NCBI GenBank assembly: GCA_034670405.1
Contig: JAXDDX010000003.1
Coordinates: forward strand, 11,883,501-11,947,500
Length of the DNA: 64,000 nucleotides
Source of the DNA: Hoplostethus atlanticus
Taxonomy: Eukaryota; Chordata; Actinopteri; Trachichthyiformes; Trachichthyidae
Direction of reading: 5' to 3'
In this document: positions 38,459 through 50,020 of the stretch, one piece after another
Numbering within the stretch: the stretch's first letter is position 1
How the letters are laid out: each line of letters begins with the position of its first letter
Notes under the pieces: generated by a model
Told to the model about the DNA's origin: nothing
Databases searched by the model: none
Seen by the model: the letters and a program-made list of their open reading frames with translations, nothing else
Translations under genes and position numbers: made by a program

Positions 38459-41400
38459 TCAACACTGTTCAATGTGGAAGGCTTCCTTCAGACTGTCCAA
38501 CGCCTCCTCCCGAGTGATCTTCTTCCACTCCTCAGGGAGCTGGGCTGGCTCCTGCTCATATTCCTCTGCAAACCTCCCATTGAACCTCACCAGCACATAC
38601 CTGTGAATCACAGAATATCAAACTCAATTCATATAGTCACATTTACCTACAGTAATAATGGATATTTACAATAGGGAAAACAGTGAGAGCAATGAATTAC
38701 AATATGATGATAGTATAGGGTTAATAAAACACGCACGCACACACATTTCAAATTTTTTTTCTTTAGTTTGACTTGATGGTATCATGACTTGACTCTACCT
38801 CCAGTAAGCACTGGTTGCCTGGCTGTCTAGTTCCTCAGGGGAGATGCTCCAGTCTGGGTTGAGGAGATGGTAGTCCCTGTAGGCCAGAGATTTACCCTCT
38901 GAGTCCTTATTCAAGAACAGGCTGTCCTGGGTCACATCTGCGGGGCAGCTGGTATGGGACAGAGAGCAGGAGTCACTGCAAGTATGGGACAGCAGGCCTT
39001 TAGGCCGGTGGAGCAGTGCCCTGTGCACTTCATGCTCCATCTCCCCCAGCTGACAGGGGGCTCTGCAGAAAGGACACTGCTTCTCACAGCCTCTCACTCT
39101 GTGGAAAAGGCAATCTTGGGGCTTAATGGGAAGGGTTTGAAGAAATTGGGTGATATCCACATTTTGGAACTCCTGCACTAGAGCCAATCGCATCTCAGCC
39201 AGTGCCTCCAACAGACAAGTGACAAAGCGATCCCATTCTGCGGTAATACTGAAGAGAGGCCCATCTAGAGGAGCTTTGGTGACATCCACATCTCCATCTT
39301 TCTCCAGGGTGAGGCAAACTTTCTCCAGCAGCAGCTTGGTATCACTTAGCACTCCGCTTACACCCTCTGCCGTCTGGCTCACTGCTGCAGCCATCTTTCC
39401 CACAATCTCTCCAAGCCGCTGCTGCATCCACTCATCCAAGATTGTTGACCTAGAGAGGTGAGCCACCACCCTCTCTTGGATCTTCCTCAGTCTGAAGCTC
39501 TCATAGGAAAGCAAGTATTCCAGGAAGCTCTCAAAGCTGTCCTCCTCCATCAGTTCCTCCAGTAGGCTTTGGTTGAAGGCCCAGGGGGACTGATACTGCT
39601 GGGCATTGTCTTGGCTCACCATTTCTTCCATGATACGCCTCCCTAGTGGCCTGTAGATATAGTCCAACGCTGTAGGTTTGAAGACCATAGTGGTGAAAGC
39701 TTGGGCCACCCTCTGGCACTGGTCCCTCTTCCTGAACTGGTAGATAAACTCCCCCAAGTACCTGTTTTTGGTCCCATTGATAAATGTCAACAGGTCTCTG
39801 TCCTTGGCATAGCGGTCATGTATTTTTTGGAAGTCTTGGCATGCAAAGCTACAGACATAAACTTTCAGATCCACTTCAAAAGATGACCTGATTTCCATAG
39901 GTTTTACCCTCAAAGCTCTCTCAACATTTTGTAACAGTTCTGTAATGTAGCTGTCAGAGAAGTCTGCTAGTAAACTAGATTTATCTGCTACAAACTGATT
40001 GTTCTCCTCTATGATGTTGCATGCTAGCTGGTGAGCTTCTAGCCTTTGTTGTCTGTTGTTGTCCTTGAACATGTGCTTTACTCTGCTCTGGTATCCAAAG
40101 TGCTCATCGTGAACTTTAAAGCTAAATGTGCTCTTTTGGCCAAGGTCTTCAAGCTTCCTCATGTGTTTCTGGTGCCCCCGGCTGATGAGATTCTCTCTCA
40201 GAATTTGTGTCACCCTTTCAGTAATATCATCTGTCTCTGAAGGTCTGAATTCAAAGTTGGACAATGCATTACTCCACACAGCCTCAAATTCCTCTTCCAG
40301 TTGTATGTCTTCAAGGAGAATTTTGGTTGACTTACTGTTCTCTACCAGTGTGTGTAGCTTGGACTCCCGTTCCTTTTCAAATGTGGTCTGAAAGTTTCTC
40401 AGCTGTGTGGAAGAATAATGGCACTCTTTGGCTGACTCTAACCTTTCCATTACCTCTTCAGTTACCTGCTTCTGGAGTTCATCCATATTGTTCATTAGGT
40501 TTGGTCTGTATGTCTCAATATAGGTTTTGTGGAGGTGATCTTTCATCAAATAGGCTTCTAGTTTCGACCTGAGTTTATTCACCTCTGTTATGACCTCTAC
40601 TCTGGCTTCATCCTTCAACACACTCAGAAGGTCATTTTTGTTCCCAGTCTCTAAAGCTTTAGTCTTGGTGGCGATGATTCTCTTTTTTGCCCCCATAAAC
40701 CAGGTTTCCATGTGTTCCAGGAAATCGTTCTCCCACTGGGAAAGCTCTGTGCACAGCATAGAGAATACCACAGCCACTTCCGTACTCTGAAGACCGATGG
40801 AGAATGATTCTGCTTTCACCACTTCCCAAACAGCACACAAACGGCCCATAAATTCAGGCAGCCCGAAGGCTTTAGACTTGGCTGCACACTTCTTCAATGC
40901 CCCAAACAAGTTTTCCTTCAGCTTTAACACAGCCTTACTATACTCCTTATCAACTGGTTGAGAGAGGGAGATGTTGTGCCAAGGCCCTTTGACACAGGGG
41001 ATACTGCTTTTGTCCTTTGCAAGGGGGTAATTGGTATTATTAGTCACTTTTTCCTCAGTGTTTGTCTGAAGGATCTTAGCTATACGCCCTAGCTGCAAGG
41101 CTTGTAACTTGCTGTTCAACCCTTCATCTTGGGTTAGGAGTTGGCAAATGGGGGTGGAGCCACACACCTCGGTGCGCAGGAGAGCATTGACTATCACAAC
41201 AAACTCAGTATCCCCATATGATCCCCATATGTTTTGCATCAAAACATCACTCAATCCTGTTGCTACAGTGGCCATCTCATTGTCTTGGATCTGGGTGTTT
41301 TGTTTTTTGACCAGTGGTGGTGAGCAGAGACCTTCTACATCAATTAACAACACAAAGGTCACACTCCATATCCTTTCTGAGGTCATTGGGGAGGCATAGA

Positions 41401-44400
41401 GCCAGCATGTAAACTCCCCTGGTGGACCTTCTCCCTCCTCCAGGGAATTTCACTCCCAAATAATGCAGAGAGCACCTCAGCATTCCTTGCCTGATGGACT
41501 CCAAGGTTTGTCAATACACGGGTCCTGGCCTGTTCCTGAGGCAGGCGGCGTTTAAACTCTGCCAAGACGCGGCCCAACCAGCATCTGGGGATGTTAGAGG
41601 CATCTCCATCCATTAGCTCAAGTGGAATTCCATAGAGAAGTAGGTCTGCAGCTAAGCTGGGGAGACGCAGCACATTGTGGCTTCCACTGCCTGGGCTGAT
41701 ATGTGTTAGCTCAAATATTAGCCCCATCTCACGCAGAAAGTGCTCAAGGCCCAGAGAGGAAGGATGAGGTTCAAAGTACTGTTCTGCAAATGTACCTAAG
41801 GCTGCCTGATTTTCAGTAGAGGCCTCCAGACCCATATATGTTTTTGCAGAGGCATTTGAATCAGACTCATTTGCTTTCAACTTTGGTTGCTCGTGCTGTT
41901 TCCCTTGGCAGCTTCCATTTTCTGCAAACTCTAAATGAAGATTTTGGCCTGTCAAGATTTCTGTATCTGAAATTTGTTCTTCAAAAGAGTCCTGGTTGTC
42001 AACAACTTCTCGCCCCATACTCTCTTTTTCAGTAGACTTCAAATCCATCTCCTGTTCTGAGACAGGATAATGTTTCCCATGCTCTCTTTTGGCTGGTTTC
42101 ATGTTCAATTGTGTGAGCATGGACTCCAGTTGTCCTTTCTGTGGTGACTCTGGCTCCATGCTCTGTTCTGTGGACAGGTCCCAACCTATCTGAAACTGTT
42201 GTTCAGAAAGTTGCTCTCCACTATTTCCAGTGTGGCACATGCTCACTGGCTGTTCTTCGGCTTTCACCTCTTCCACTGTTGAAACTGTGCAGAAACTATC
42301 ACTATCCTCTAGATAATCATATGTTCCATTTTCAAGCTCATCAGAATTTTTGGGCTCATCATCTTTCTTTTTTGTCACCACATTTCCTAGACTAGGTTGA
42401 TATAATTGATCCTGCTGATTTGTTGATGGCTCTTGCAGACTGCATTGTTGTCTCATTTGCATGGCCCGAAGCTTCAGTTTCATCCAGCTAAGGAAATAAG
42501 ACCTCTCCATTTTATCTGTTGTGAAGAGGGCATCTGTAAAAGCCTTCATGGCTGTGGTCATTCTGTAGCTGCTCAGCTTGAGGAGGATATTTTTCATTTC
42601 TTTTTGTAACGGGAGGTTGATCTCCTCTTCTGCTTTTCTCTGTTTAATCTCCTCTTTCTCCATCTCTGCCAATTTGCTCCACAAAACCCCCTGCAAAGGC
42701 AGCTGTTTCTCCCTGAACTGGTCAGGTCCCTCATTTAAACCTTTCAGCACTTCCTCCACTGTAGCCATTGCCTTTTTACACACTGCCCCTTCATCCACAC
42801 TTAGGCCTAGCTCTACTGCTATTCTTGCTGCTGCTTCAAGTGTAACAAGTTTCAATTTATCTGGTAACAGATTTCTCAGGGTTTCACGTAGCCTATCAGC
42901 CAGTTCCTCCTCACTGACAGCTCCCCCTGGAAGCACTGACCCTTTGGGAAGCCGCAGCTCCTCTTCCAGGTTCTCAGTGACAAACGCCACAACTCTTTTC
43001 TCATTTTTCTCTTCCACAGCATCTGAGAGGTCAATAAGGATGAGCTTGCTTGACATACCTTTCAAGGAAGCAAGAAGACATTTCTCCTTCTCTCTAAGAT
43101 TCCCACAGAACACGACCACAGCTGATGATGCTCGACACAGAAGGCTGAGGCATTTCTCATGTGCAGCTGCATCACCGCGTAGATTAGAGATTGCCACAGG
43201 CACAGGAAAAATATCTCCATCAGGGTCTCCAGTGGGTAGATACCATCCCAGCTCCACCAGACCGTTGGAGAGTCTCCGGGGCAGCTGCCCTCCATCCATC
43301 CCCCGGTGGAGGAAGCTTTCACTGAGGGGTTTGTGTCCACCTATAACGTGATTCAGTACCCATGACTTGGAGACACCACAGCGACCAAGCTTCACACAGG
43401 AAACCATTGGCATCTCTGTGCTGGCCAAGTCCCCTTCTAGGACCCTTGTTATTTGATCCGGGAATTGAGACCTCCATTGGCTCACAACACCTCTCAAAGG
43501 CCAAAGGAGGAAGCAGCTAGGCTGTTGTGGATGTATGGCTGGAAGGACCAAGGGCACAGCAAACTGACATTGCACCATGCGCACTGTAATCTCCTGCTGA
43601 AGGAAGCTGTTGGCAGATAAATAGACAGCTGTGACCAGATCGAGGGGGTTGACGGCACACTGAGTATCTCCTCCAAGACTATGGACCATCTCATCTCCTG
43701 AGGTGTTGGCATTGTCCAGAGCACCGGGTGCTGGTTTGCAGCATGTACTCCGAGCTTCAGGGCTAAGCAGCCAGAGGCGTTGGAGGAAAGCAAGGGGTAG
43801 GTACTTGGGTGTCAGAGGGGCTTGGTTATCCAGAGTCCAAGTGCTGATGTCTAACATAGAGGCTGGGTCCAGTGGTGTGGTCCAGAAGGCCTCCAGGCCC
43901 AGCTTAAACAGAACCTCTTGCTGGGTGTTGTCCACTGGAGGTTCTGGGTCAAAGAGCAAAGCAATCATTTAATCTTTGGATAGTTTGAGATTATTGTAAT
44001 GTGTTTGCATCTTGTTATAACAAATATAAATAACAATTTTGAGGTTTATACTTGCATGGTAATACAGATTAATCTCTTACATGGAGCAAAATACAATTTG
44101 AGACATCAACCATCACTGTTATAATCAATGTTTTTAAAAATGGAAGAATTTCATTCTGTATATTCATATACTTGACAAGTATCATTCTGGAATATCTACC
44201 AAATAAAAAATTATATCTCATCTTAAGGTACAGCACATAAAGTTAGCTATCTTAAGAAATTTGTTTACAAAATATTAACATTTTGAGGACAAAATCATCT
44301 CTCTCTCTCTTTTTTTTTAAACATCCATTAATGGTTTCAAGTAACTTGGAAAAGGTTAATATTAACATATTCAAATGAAACTAAATTGCTAGCCATTATT

Positions 44401-44516
44401 GCAACAGTTATTGTTATAGTGCTGCTCTACACCAAAAAGGAATATTCATGCCATTTTTCTGATAAAAACATACTTTTCTTCTTGCTGCTCAGCCTCTTGG
44501 GAATCTTGACTGACAT
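38459..44516 (-). CDS. gvin1: Interferon-induced very large GTPase (GVIN/VLIG)-like, one frameshift
   Basis: Member of the VLIG/URGCP family of giant interferon-inducible GTPases of innate immunity, usually cytosolic and nuclear. Model on the minus strand: exon 44516-44474 (ATG, 14 codons), a giant exon 43943-38799, and a last exon 38600-38459. The lengths sum to 5330 nt, one base short of 1777 codons. The frame breaks in the C run at 41443-41445, splitting the giant exon into two long frames (43968-41383 and 41386-38795). N-terminal VLIG signatures: NPLDLVTAVYLSANSFLQQE, SCFLLWPLRGVVSQWR, KLGRCGVSKSWVLNHVI, ISNLRGD. A charged Gln/Glu/Ser insert of about 200 residues precedes the G domain. 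The G domain has a degenerate P-loop (GVHQARNAE, about 828-844) but keeps LLIDVEGL (G3, about 880-887). The C-terminus has CEKQCPFCRAPC with HRALLHRPKG, then SAYWR joined across the last intron to YVLVRFNGRFAEEY. The first exon is an inference from phase (see findings). Confidence 0.85.
41443..41445 (-). other. gvin1: Frameshift point in the GVIN-like giant exon
   Basis: On the coding strand the sequence reads ATTCCCTGGAGG. In family alignment, FG-SEIP in the first frame is followed at exactly the right spacing by LEEGEGPPGEF in the second frame, matching the VLIG pattern FG-x-x-x-P-x-S-S-G-R-C-T-R-G-A-F. A fourth C here would join the frames. No canonical X-XXY-YYZ slippery heptamer is present. 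Confidence 0.8.
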
Positions 44517-46980
44517 GATTCAGGTGAGTCTCTCTCTTTTCATTTTCATTTGACTTTTTCTTATCCTGTTAACCCCACCACTGCTAAACAAATCAGTCTG
44601 GGGTGTTGAAACCTGGAATGGAAATTCAAAAGATCAACATTACCAGCATTGACACAATTGTTACTGATAATCACATCTAATATGAAAGATAAACCAAAAA
44701 AATGTCTGCAACGTCCTCCCACCTACTACCTAGCACACCTACCTGGAAATGTATAAGCTTCTGTTGTCCAACACTTAGATGCGATTATGCAAGGGATTGC
44801 TCATTGTGGAAAGTACAGAAGAGGCCGGTTTGTCCTGCCTTTATCTTTCTGAAATGCATCACTGGAGCAAGACTCACCTCCCTGTTTCATTTTGCTTTTC
44901 ATTACAACAAAACCTGATCACTGACAGTGCTGATAGATCAAAATAGAGGCGACTTCCCCCTGTTCCTACAGCACCACAGCTCAATGGACCTCTTGAAATG
45001 CTATGTCACACTGCTATGTCACACGGTTACTCCTGACAAGTCAAGACATGCTATATCTTAAACATGGCCAACAATAATACACAACAGTGAATTGTGTCAA
45101 GTCATCTGGGCACAATAGCCACAGTACCCCTGAGCCTGTTCTTCTGTGAGGTGATTCTGTTACCATACCAGCAGGTTATACGAAAAGTAAAAAAAAATCC
45201 CAATGAATGACTTATAAAAGAGTTTTAGGAGGGAACGGTCTAAATCAAAGGAGGCCAACTTCCTCAAAAAATAAAGCCTCTGTTGCAATCTTTTATGAAT
45301 GTAGTCTGTTTCCTGTTCCCATTTCATTTTGTTGTTCAAAACCACTCCAAGATATTTGTATTCGATCTGGATTGGTTGATGTTCAATAAATATTACTCCT
45401 CGCGCAATTTCAATTCTGATTCATGTATATTTTTTTCAAATACAACAAATGTCTAGGATATTAGTACAAATACTTCAATGCCTTTGTGATGCAGCCTGTG
45501 TTCCTTTGTCATATTTTTGCTAAAAGTATAATTGTCCTTACCTACCACCGTCTTCATTCAAATATTGGGTAAAGGATCCTGTGTATCCTTGACAAGTAAA
45601 CCATCTCTTTCTGTCTCTCAACAGGGGAGCTCTTATACCTGTGTTTTCAGTGATAAGACACATTCCTGCAGAAGTAATCCCTCATGTACAAAATGCAGTC
45701 ACACAGATTCACAGTCTGACACATTCACAGCCCACATCAAGTGAGTGCACGGCATCGTAAGTCAAACATGTTGGCCACAGTAGCAAGGTGACATTATTGA
45801 CGTATCTACAAATTCTTCACGTAGCAGACTTGAACCTTAAAGTTGATAACAGCAGCCAGTGTCAGCCCTTCACAGTACAGAGCCTGGTGGAATGTATTCA
45901 CAGACACTGGCAAAAAGGATTACGGGCGGCTGATTTGCAAGGGTCAGAGGAGACGCCCGAGACAATGACGTACACAAACCTGCAGTAATGTGTAATCTCT
46001 CAGATATAAACCTGTCTGATTACTAAACATACATAGCTGACATACTCTAGCGCACTCATTCTGTCGTACTCGTGCTCCCCCATACCTCCCTTTAAATTCT
46101 TAACTAGAAACACATGTGACATATCTTCTTGACGTCGTCCCAGCTTAGCTAATATGGTGTTTGATCTCTTTGCGTTATGTCGATCCAGTTTCAGTTCAGT
46201 GCCACAGGAATAAGGGGCTAGCCATCAATAAATCTAACATAAAATAGCATATGAACATAAAAAGATCATGAAATATTGATTACAACACGGAAGAAGAGAT
46301 TACACTGTTTGATTTCTAAAGATTATGCTGGACTTAATGGGGCGGTTTTTATTTGGTATTGGTCTATATAGGCCATGTTTTATTCTCTTAACATTTAAAA
46401 CAATATCACCAGACAGCTTCATCTTAGAAAGAAAGACTTTTTTTGATCTGTCACAAACTACATCATAAATCTGCTGTAAATGTCAACCTGTCTTCTCCGA
46501 TCCACACCAGTTTGACACCCTGGCATGTCACGCCAGCATGCAAGATTTAAGGACTGGAGATGTAATCCAAATTATATGGAACGCAAGGAAGCAATCAGAA
46601 CGGTCTGATTCACGTCATCTCATACAAAGGTGAAAGGTTTGATCACATATATTGTTTTATTACTTAGGCCTGTGTCTCTATGGGCTTAAACGTCCTGTAT
46701 AATGCTCTTCCTTGGCTGCTTGAGTGGTGAAAGCACACCTGAGGGATAAGTGTTGTTGTGCAGAAGAAAAGATTACTGCTTCTCTATTTCTGTACTGCAA
46801 ATCTCTTTAGCAGTCTTACCATGGTGTGTCAGAGAGAGGGAGACTGTGTGTGTGTTTGTGCGTGGGAAGTATGTGTGCATGGGCATACTCAACATTGTGT
46901 GTGTCTGTGTGTCGAATTGCACTTCCCCTCAGCAGCCTTTCATTACTGTCCATTGCATTCCTGATTTCTCGGATCTGTTC
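44517..46980. other. Intergenic region between divergent GVIN-like and PCP4-like genes
   Basis: The two flanking genes point away from each other, so both promoters should be here. No TATA or CpG-rich core was recognised with confidence. The region holds one LINE reverse-transcriptase fragment (45160-45420, minus) and otherwise AT-rich sequence. Confidence 0.5.
45160..45420 (-). mobile_element. LINE reverse-transcriptase C-terminal fragment
   Basis: Minus strand, 86 codons are open between TGA 45423-45421 and the stop at 45160. The peptide carries IEYKYLGVVLNNKMKW, QQRLYFLRKLASFDLD and LLKLFYKSFI. YLGV-x-L-D/N-x-K-L/M-x-W and Q-Q-R-L-x-F-L-R-K-L are the standard signature just after the catalytic RT motifs in fish non-LTR elements. 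No catalytic FADD motif or 3' tail is present, so the copy is heavily truncated. Confidence 0.8.
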
Positions 46981-47071
46981 CTGTTTCTTTCCTTCAGCGG
47001 GACAGAGGAAAGCAATAGAAAACCGAGTACAACATTGAGGACTAATAGAGACTAAAGGAATAGAGGTCAAG

Positions 47072-48716
47072 ATGTTGATCACCATGCTAACAGCGATGTA
47101 CATGATGGTCAAAGCTATAGAGTCGGTAAGATAATCATAATGACAATCACAATAATATTGATTATTACTTTATGACAGAAGATTTTGTGTTTCTAACACT
47201 TCAGTCATCAGCTAATATCCTGTTTACTCTACATTTTCTACTAGAAATAAGTTATACTTCATGTGTGAATTGTTGTATTGCATGTTTACAGCATTCTAAT
47301 TAAAACTGTTGGACCACAGTATGGTCAGAGGGCAACATGATGATGTCACATATCAATGACAGAATCAAAATGTGACTAGGGTGGTGTTAATACTAACATG
47401 TAACATTCATCTGTTCTTGTTTTTGAATTAGCATGAATTTGTTTTGAATCTAGATAACAAGGCATATGGTTTTCAGAGACATTCAGAGTTGCTCAAGAGG
47501 GAGTTTTTGTCCAAAATAACAAAAGAATATGCTTCGTCAATACGCTTTCATAACAAATACTGGGTGGACAATTTATGGTTTCTGCTTTTATTTGGATTGC
47601 TTCAATACGAGGACATGTGTCATGTGGGAGAGAGATATTAATGACATTTGAAAGGCAAAGTTGAACATACTTGATCCCTCGATAGGTGACCTATCGGTTA
47701 ATGCACACACGCACGCACGAACGCACGCACGAACGCACGCACGAACGCACACCTCTAACCCCATCCTTTGGTTTCTCCCAGATAGGGGGGCGGTTTGCGC
47801 GGCCGGAGGACCAGTTGCCTTACATGGTGGCCCAGCCGTTGCCTTGGCAGATCCACTCTGTATCACACAGTCGGAGGAGCAGCAAAGCAGAAGATGTTAG
47901 TCACCCAAGATCTGCACCTCAGCCTCGGAGCTATCACACACAGACAGCCATCCATACCCATGTTGACACACTGAAATACAAGCAATGATTCCCTCATCCC
48001 TCCCTTTACCTCTTTTATGTTCTTCTTATGTGCAACTGTGGCCTTGTAAAGCTTCCAGTGCAGCCACAACCAAAACGTATGCTCTCTATTTTAAAAGCTT
48101 TATTCACCTATGGGAGGTTTGTGAGTGCACTTCCTGTTTTTCAGAAATGGCCTTACTACTCATACAATTTACACTCAAACCTTCACACGAGTGAGTTGCC
48201 CACTACAACTACATCCTTCTATTTTGGCCATTGGTGTCGTCTTGGGGTTAAGTGCCTCATCTATGGTACATCTATGGTAGTTGTTGATTAATTATTACCT
48301 CCGTTCAGGTTTTCCCAGCTAGTCTGGGCTCTGAAACCGATAGCTTTCTGCTCACAAGTTCACTTTGCTAATCGTCAGGCCTATGTCATCCAACATTGAG
48401 AGAGAGCATATGTTAGCAGTTCAGCAGACAGCGTTCAGCTTGACTCAGCATGGGAGCATGTAAGCTTGGTCACATGTGCTAAGTTTGGTTATCGCCTATC
48501 AGGAGAGCGGACCTAAGTGAGGGAGGTAATCAGGCTGCTGTGTGGGACTGAATGCAGGCACACAGCCAGCCTGACAGGGAAGCAGGCTAAACTGGTGCAG
48601 TCCTCAACCCTTGGCTTCCCTGCCGCTGCTCTACTGGAGCCGTAATCCCAATCAAGGGGATTTGAGTCTGAGGTCATTACTCTAACTGTAGATAGGAAGG
48701 ACATACACACACATGT

Positions 48717-48749
<33 letters not shown>

Positions 48750-48938
48750 CCTTCTTTGCATACTGTGCAGTACATTGTGTCCAGTCCATAGCCTAGAATG
48801 TCGACTGTACGTGACCTATCTGTCGATCTTGTCTGGTTTGGACTCTAGAGGCTCAGTGGCGTCTGAAGAATGTTTTAGTTATGTGACAAACGTCATTAAC
48901 AGCATACCTGAACTGTATCTGATGCATCTTGTGCACAT

Positions 48939-48989
<51 letters not shown>

Positions 48990-49476
48990 TTCTGTGTGTG
49001 TGTCTGTGTGTGTGGGGGGAGGGGGGGGGGGGGGTGTACAGTGTTTCCTGACTGGCTATTTTGTCCTTTTATAGTTTGATGGCTTCAGGAGGAACAGCAT
49101 GTACAGAAAGAGTAAGTATTCAAAAATCAAACCTTTTACAATACTTCTCATTGCAGGCGGATTTAGATTCAAATAATTGTCGAATCAAATTGATACAAAT
49201 TCTAATCAGTAAAACAGCTTTCTTGAATCAATCTAATCTATTATGTGTTTGAACTGAATCATTGCTACAGATTATGTCACCATGGCTATTGCCTCTACCT
49301 CTCTGGCTATCCCCTGTTTCCTGTCGCGCTCAGACTCCAATGCCAGCAACGGGACATGCTCTGGCCCCGCTGGCCCCCCGCTCAGCCCCGTTGAAGCTGA
49401 GAAGGCTGCTGCAACCATCCAAAACCATTTCAGGAAATTTCAACAGAAGAAACAGAAGAATGACAAGCAAGCCTGA
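47072..49476 (+). CDS. PCP4/PEP-19-like small IQ-motif protein, four exons
   Basis: Predicted calmodulin-binding small protein. Exons 47072-47125, 47782-47895, 49075-49111 and 49271-49476 have acceptors CAG/TAG/CAG and donors gtaaga, gttagt, gtaagt. Phases fit, and the sum is 411 nt (136 residues plus stop). The C-terminus EAEKAAATIQNHFRKFQQKK aligns with PCP4 ([20 protein letters not shown]) and PCP4L1, including the single IQ motif (about 118-129). The acidic FDIDMDAPE segment of PCP4 is replaced by a Gly/Pro stretch (SGPAGPPLSPVE). The N-terminal part (GRFARPEDQLPYMVAQ, then RRNSMYRK) is not recognised. The ATG at 49282 has an ideal context (GTCACCATGG) and would give a 64-residue protein, the usual PCP4 size; 47072 has a weaker context. 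The gene is tail-to-tail with dscaml1. The PCP4 family call is firm for the C-terminus; the upstream exons are supported by splice sites and phase only. Confidence 0.68.
47703..47753 (+). repeat. (ACGCACGA)n microsatellite
   Basis: Interrupted ACGC/ACGA repeat ending 28 bp before the acceptor of the second exon of the PCP4-like gene. Confidence 0.9.
48941..49034 (+). repeat. Compound (CT)n(TG)n(G)n repeat
   Basis: A CT run, a TG run and a 14-base-scale G run follow each other, ending 40 bp upstream of the 37-bp third exon of the PCP4-like gene. Confidence 0.9.
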
Positions 49477-49902
49477 GAGACAACAGGAGGCAGGTGGGAT
49501 GTAAGGATGCATGGATGGACCGATGGATGGATGGACACTGTGATGACATGCACACATGCACACCTACATGCAACATACATACATTCAAACTCTATAATAC
49601 ACACTTAGTAGATATGTGATATATATATAATACACCTCAAACTATAATACACTTCAAGCTGCTCATTTTACCATGTCTATTATACTATGTGAATATTATA
49701 TGTGATATTTATCTGTACGGTTGACATCATTTTGCTGTACTGTGATGTCAAAGGGACTGTGAGAGTGCATGTTTATGTACTGTAATATATATGTGAACCA
49801 GTGCAATATAGCAATCCAATATTGAAAATTTGAAATAGATGATTATCAACATTGTGAATGTTTTAAAAATACACATGTAAAAGAAAATTCCCAATTTACT
49901 TC

Positions 49903-49908
49903 AATAAA
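49903..49908 (+). terminator. Poly(A) signal AATAAA of the PCP4-like gene
   Basis: AATAAA lies 427 bp after the stop and is followed by a GT-containing stretch. It gives a compact 3' UTR, typical of small PCP4-class transcripts. Confidence 0.65.
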
Positions 49909-49977
49909 CTCAACCTGTCAACCTGGATTGCATTTCATTATATGATGGTGCCCCCTAGTGTCTGTGTCAGGTTCTGC

Positions 49978-50020
49978 ATCACATTCTCAGATCACATTCT
50001 CAGATCACATTCTCAGATCA
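49978..50020 (+). repeat. 13-bp tandem repeat, about 3 copies
   Basis: Unit ATCACATTCTCAG is repeated three times in the gap between the convergent 3' ends. Confidence 0.9.

Noticed and set aside
41383..41386. Two-cistron or programmed frameshift explanation for the ATGA overlap in the GVIN-like gene
   Set aside because: The shift needed lies about 60 bases upstream of the overlap, there is no canonical slippery heptamer or obvious stem, and vertebrate mRNAs of this family are monocistronic.
42578..43351. 257-residue plus-strand Ser-rich frame
   Set aside because: Antisense shadow of the GVIN-like giant exon.
44497..44527. Plus-strand 31-bp exon between a good acceptor (gctgctcag) and donor (gtgagtct)
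   Set aside because: It is antisense to the proposed first GVIN exon and has no plus-strand gene to belong to; splice-like ends are probably chance.
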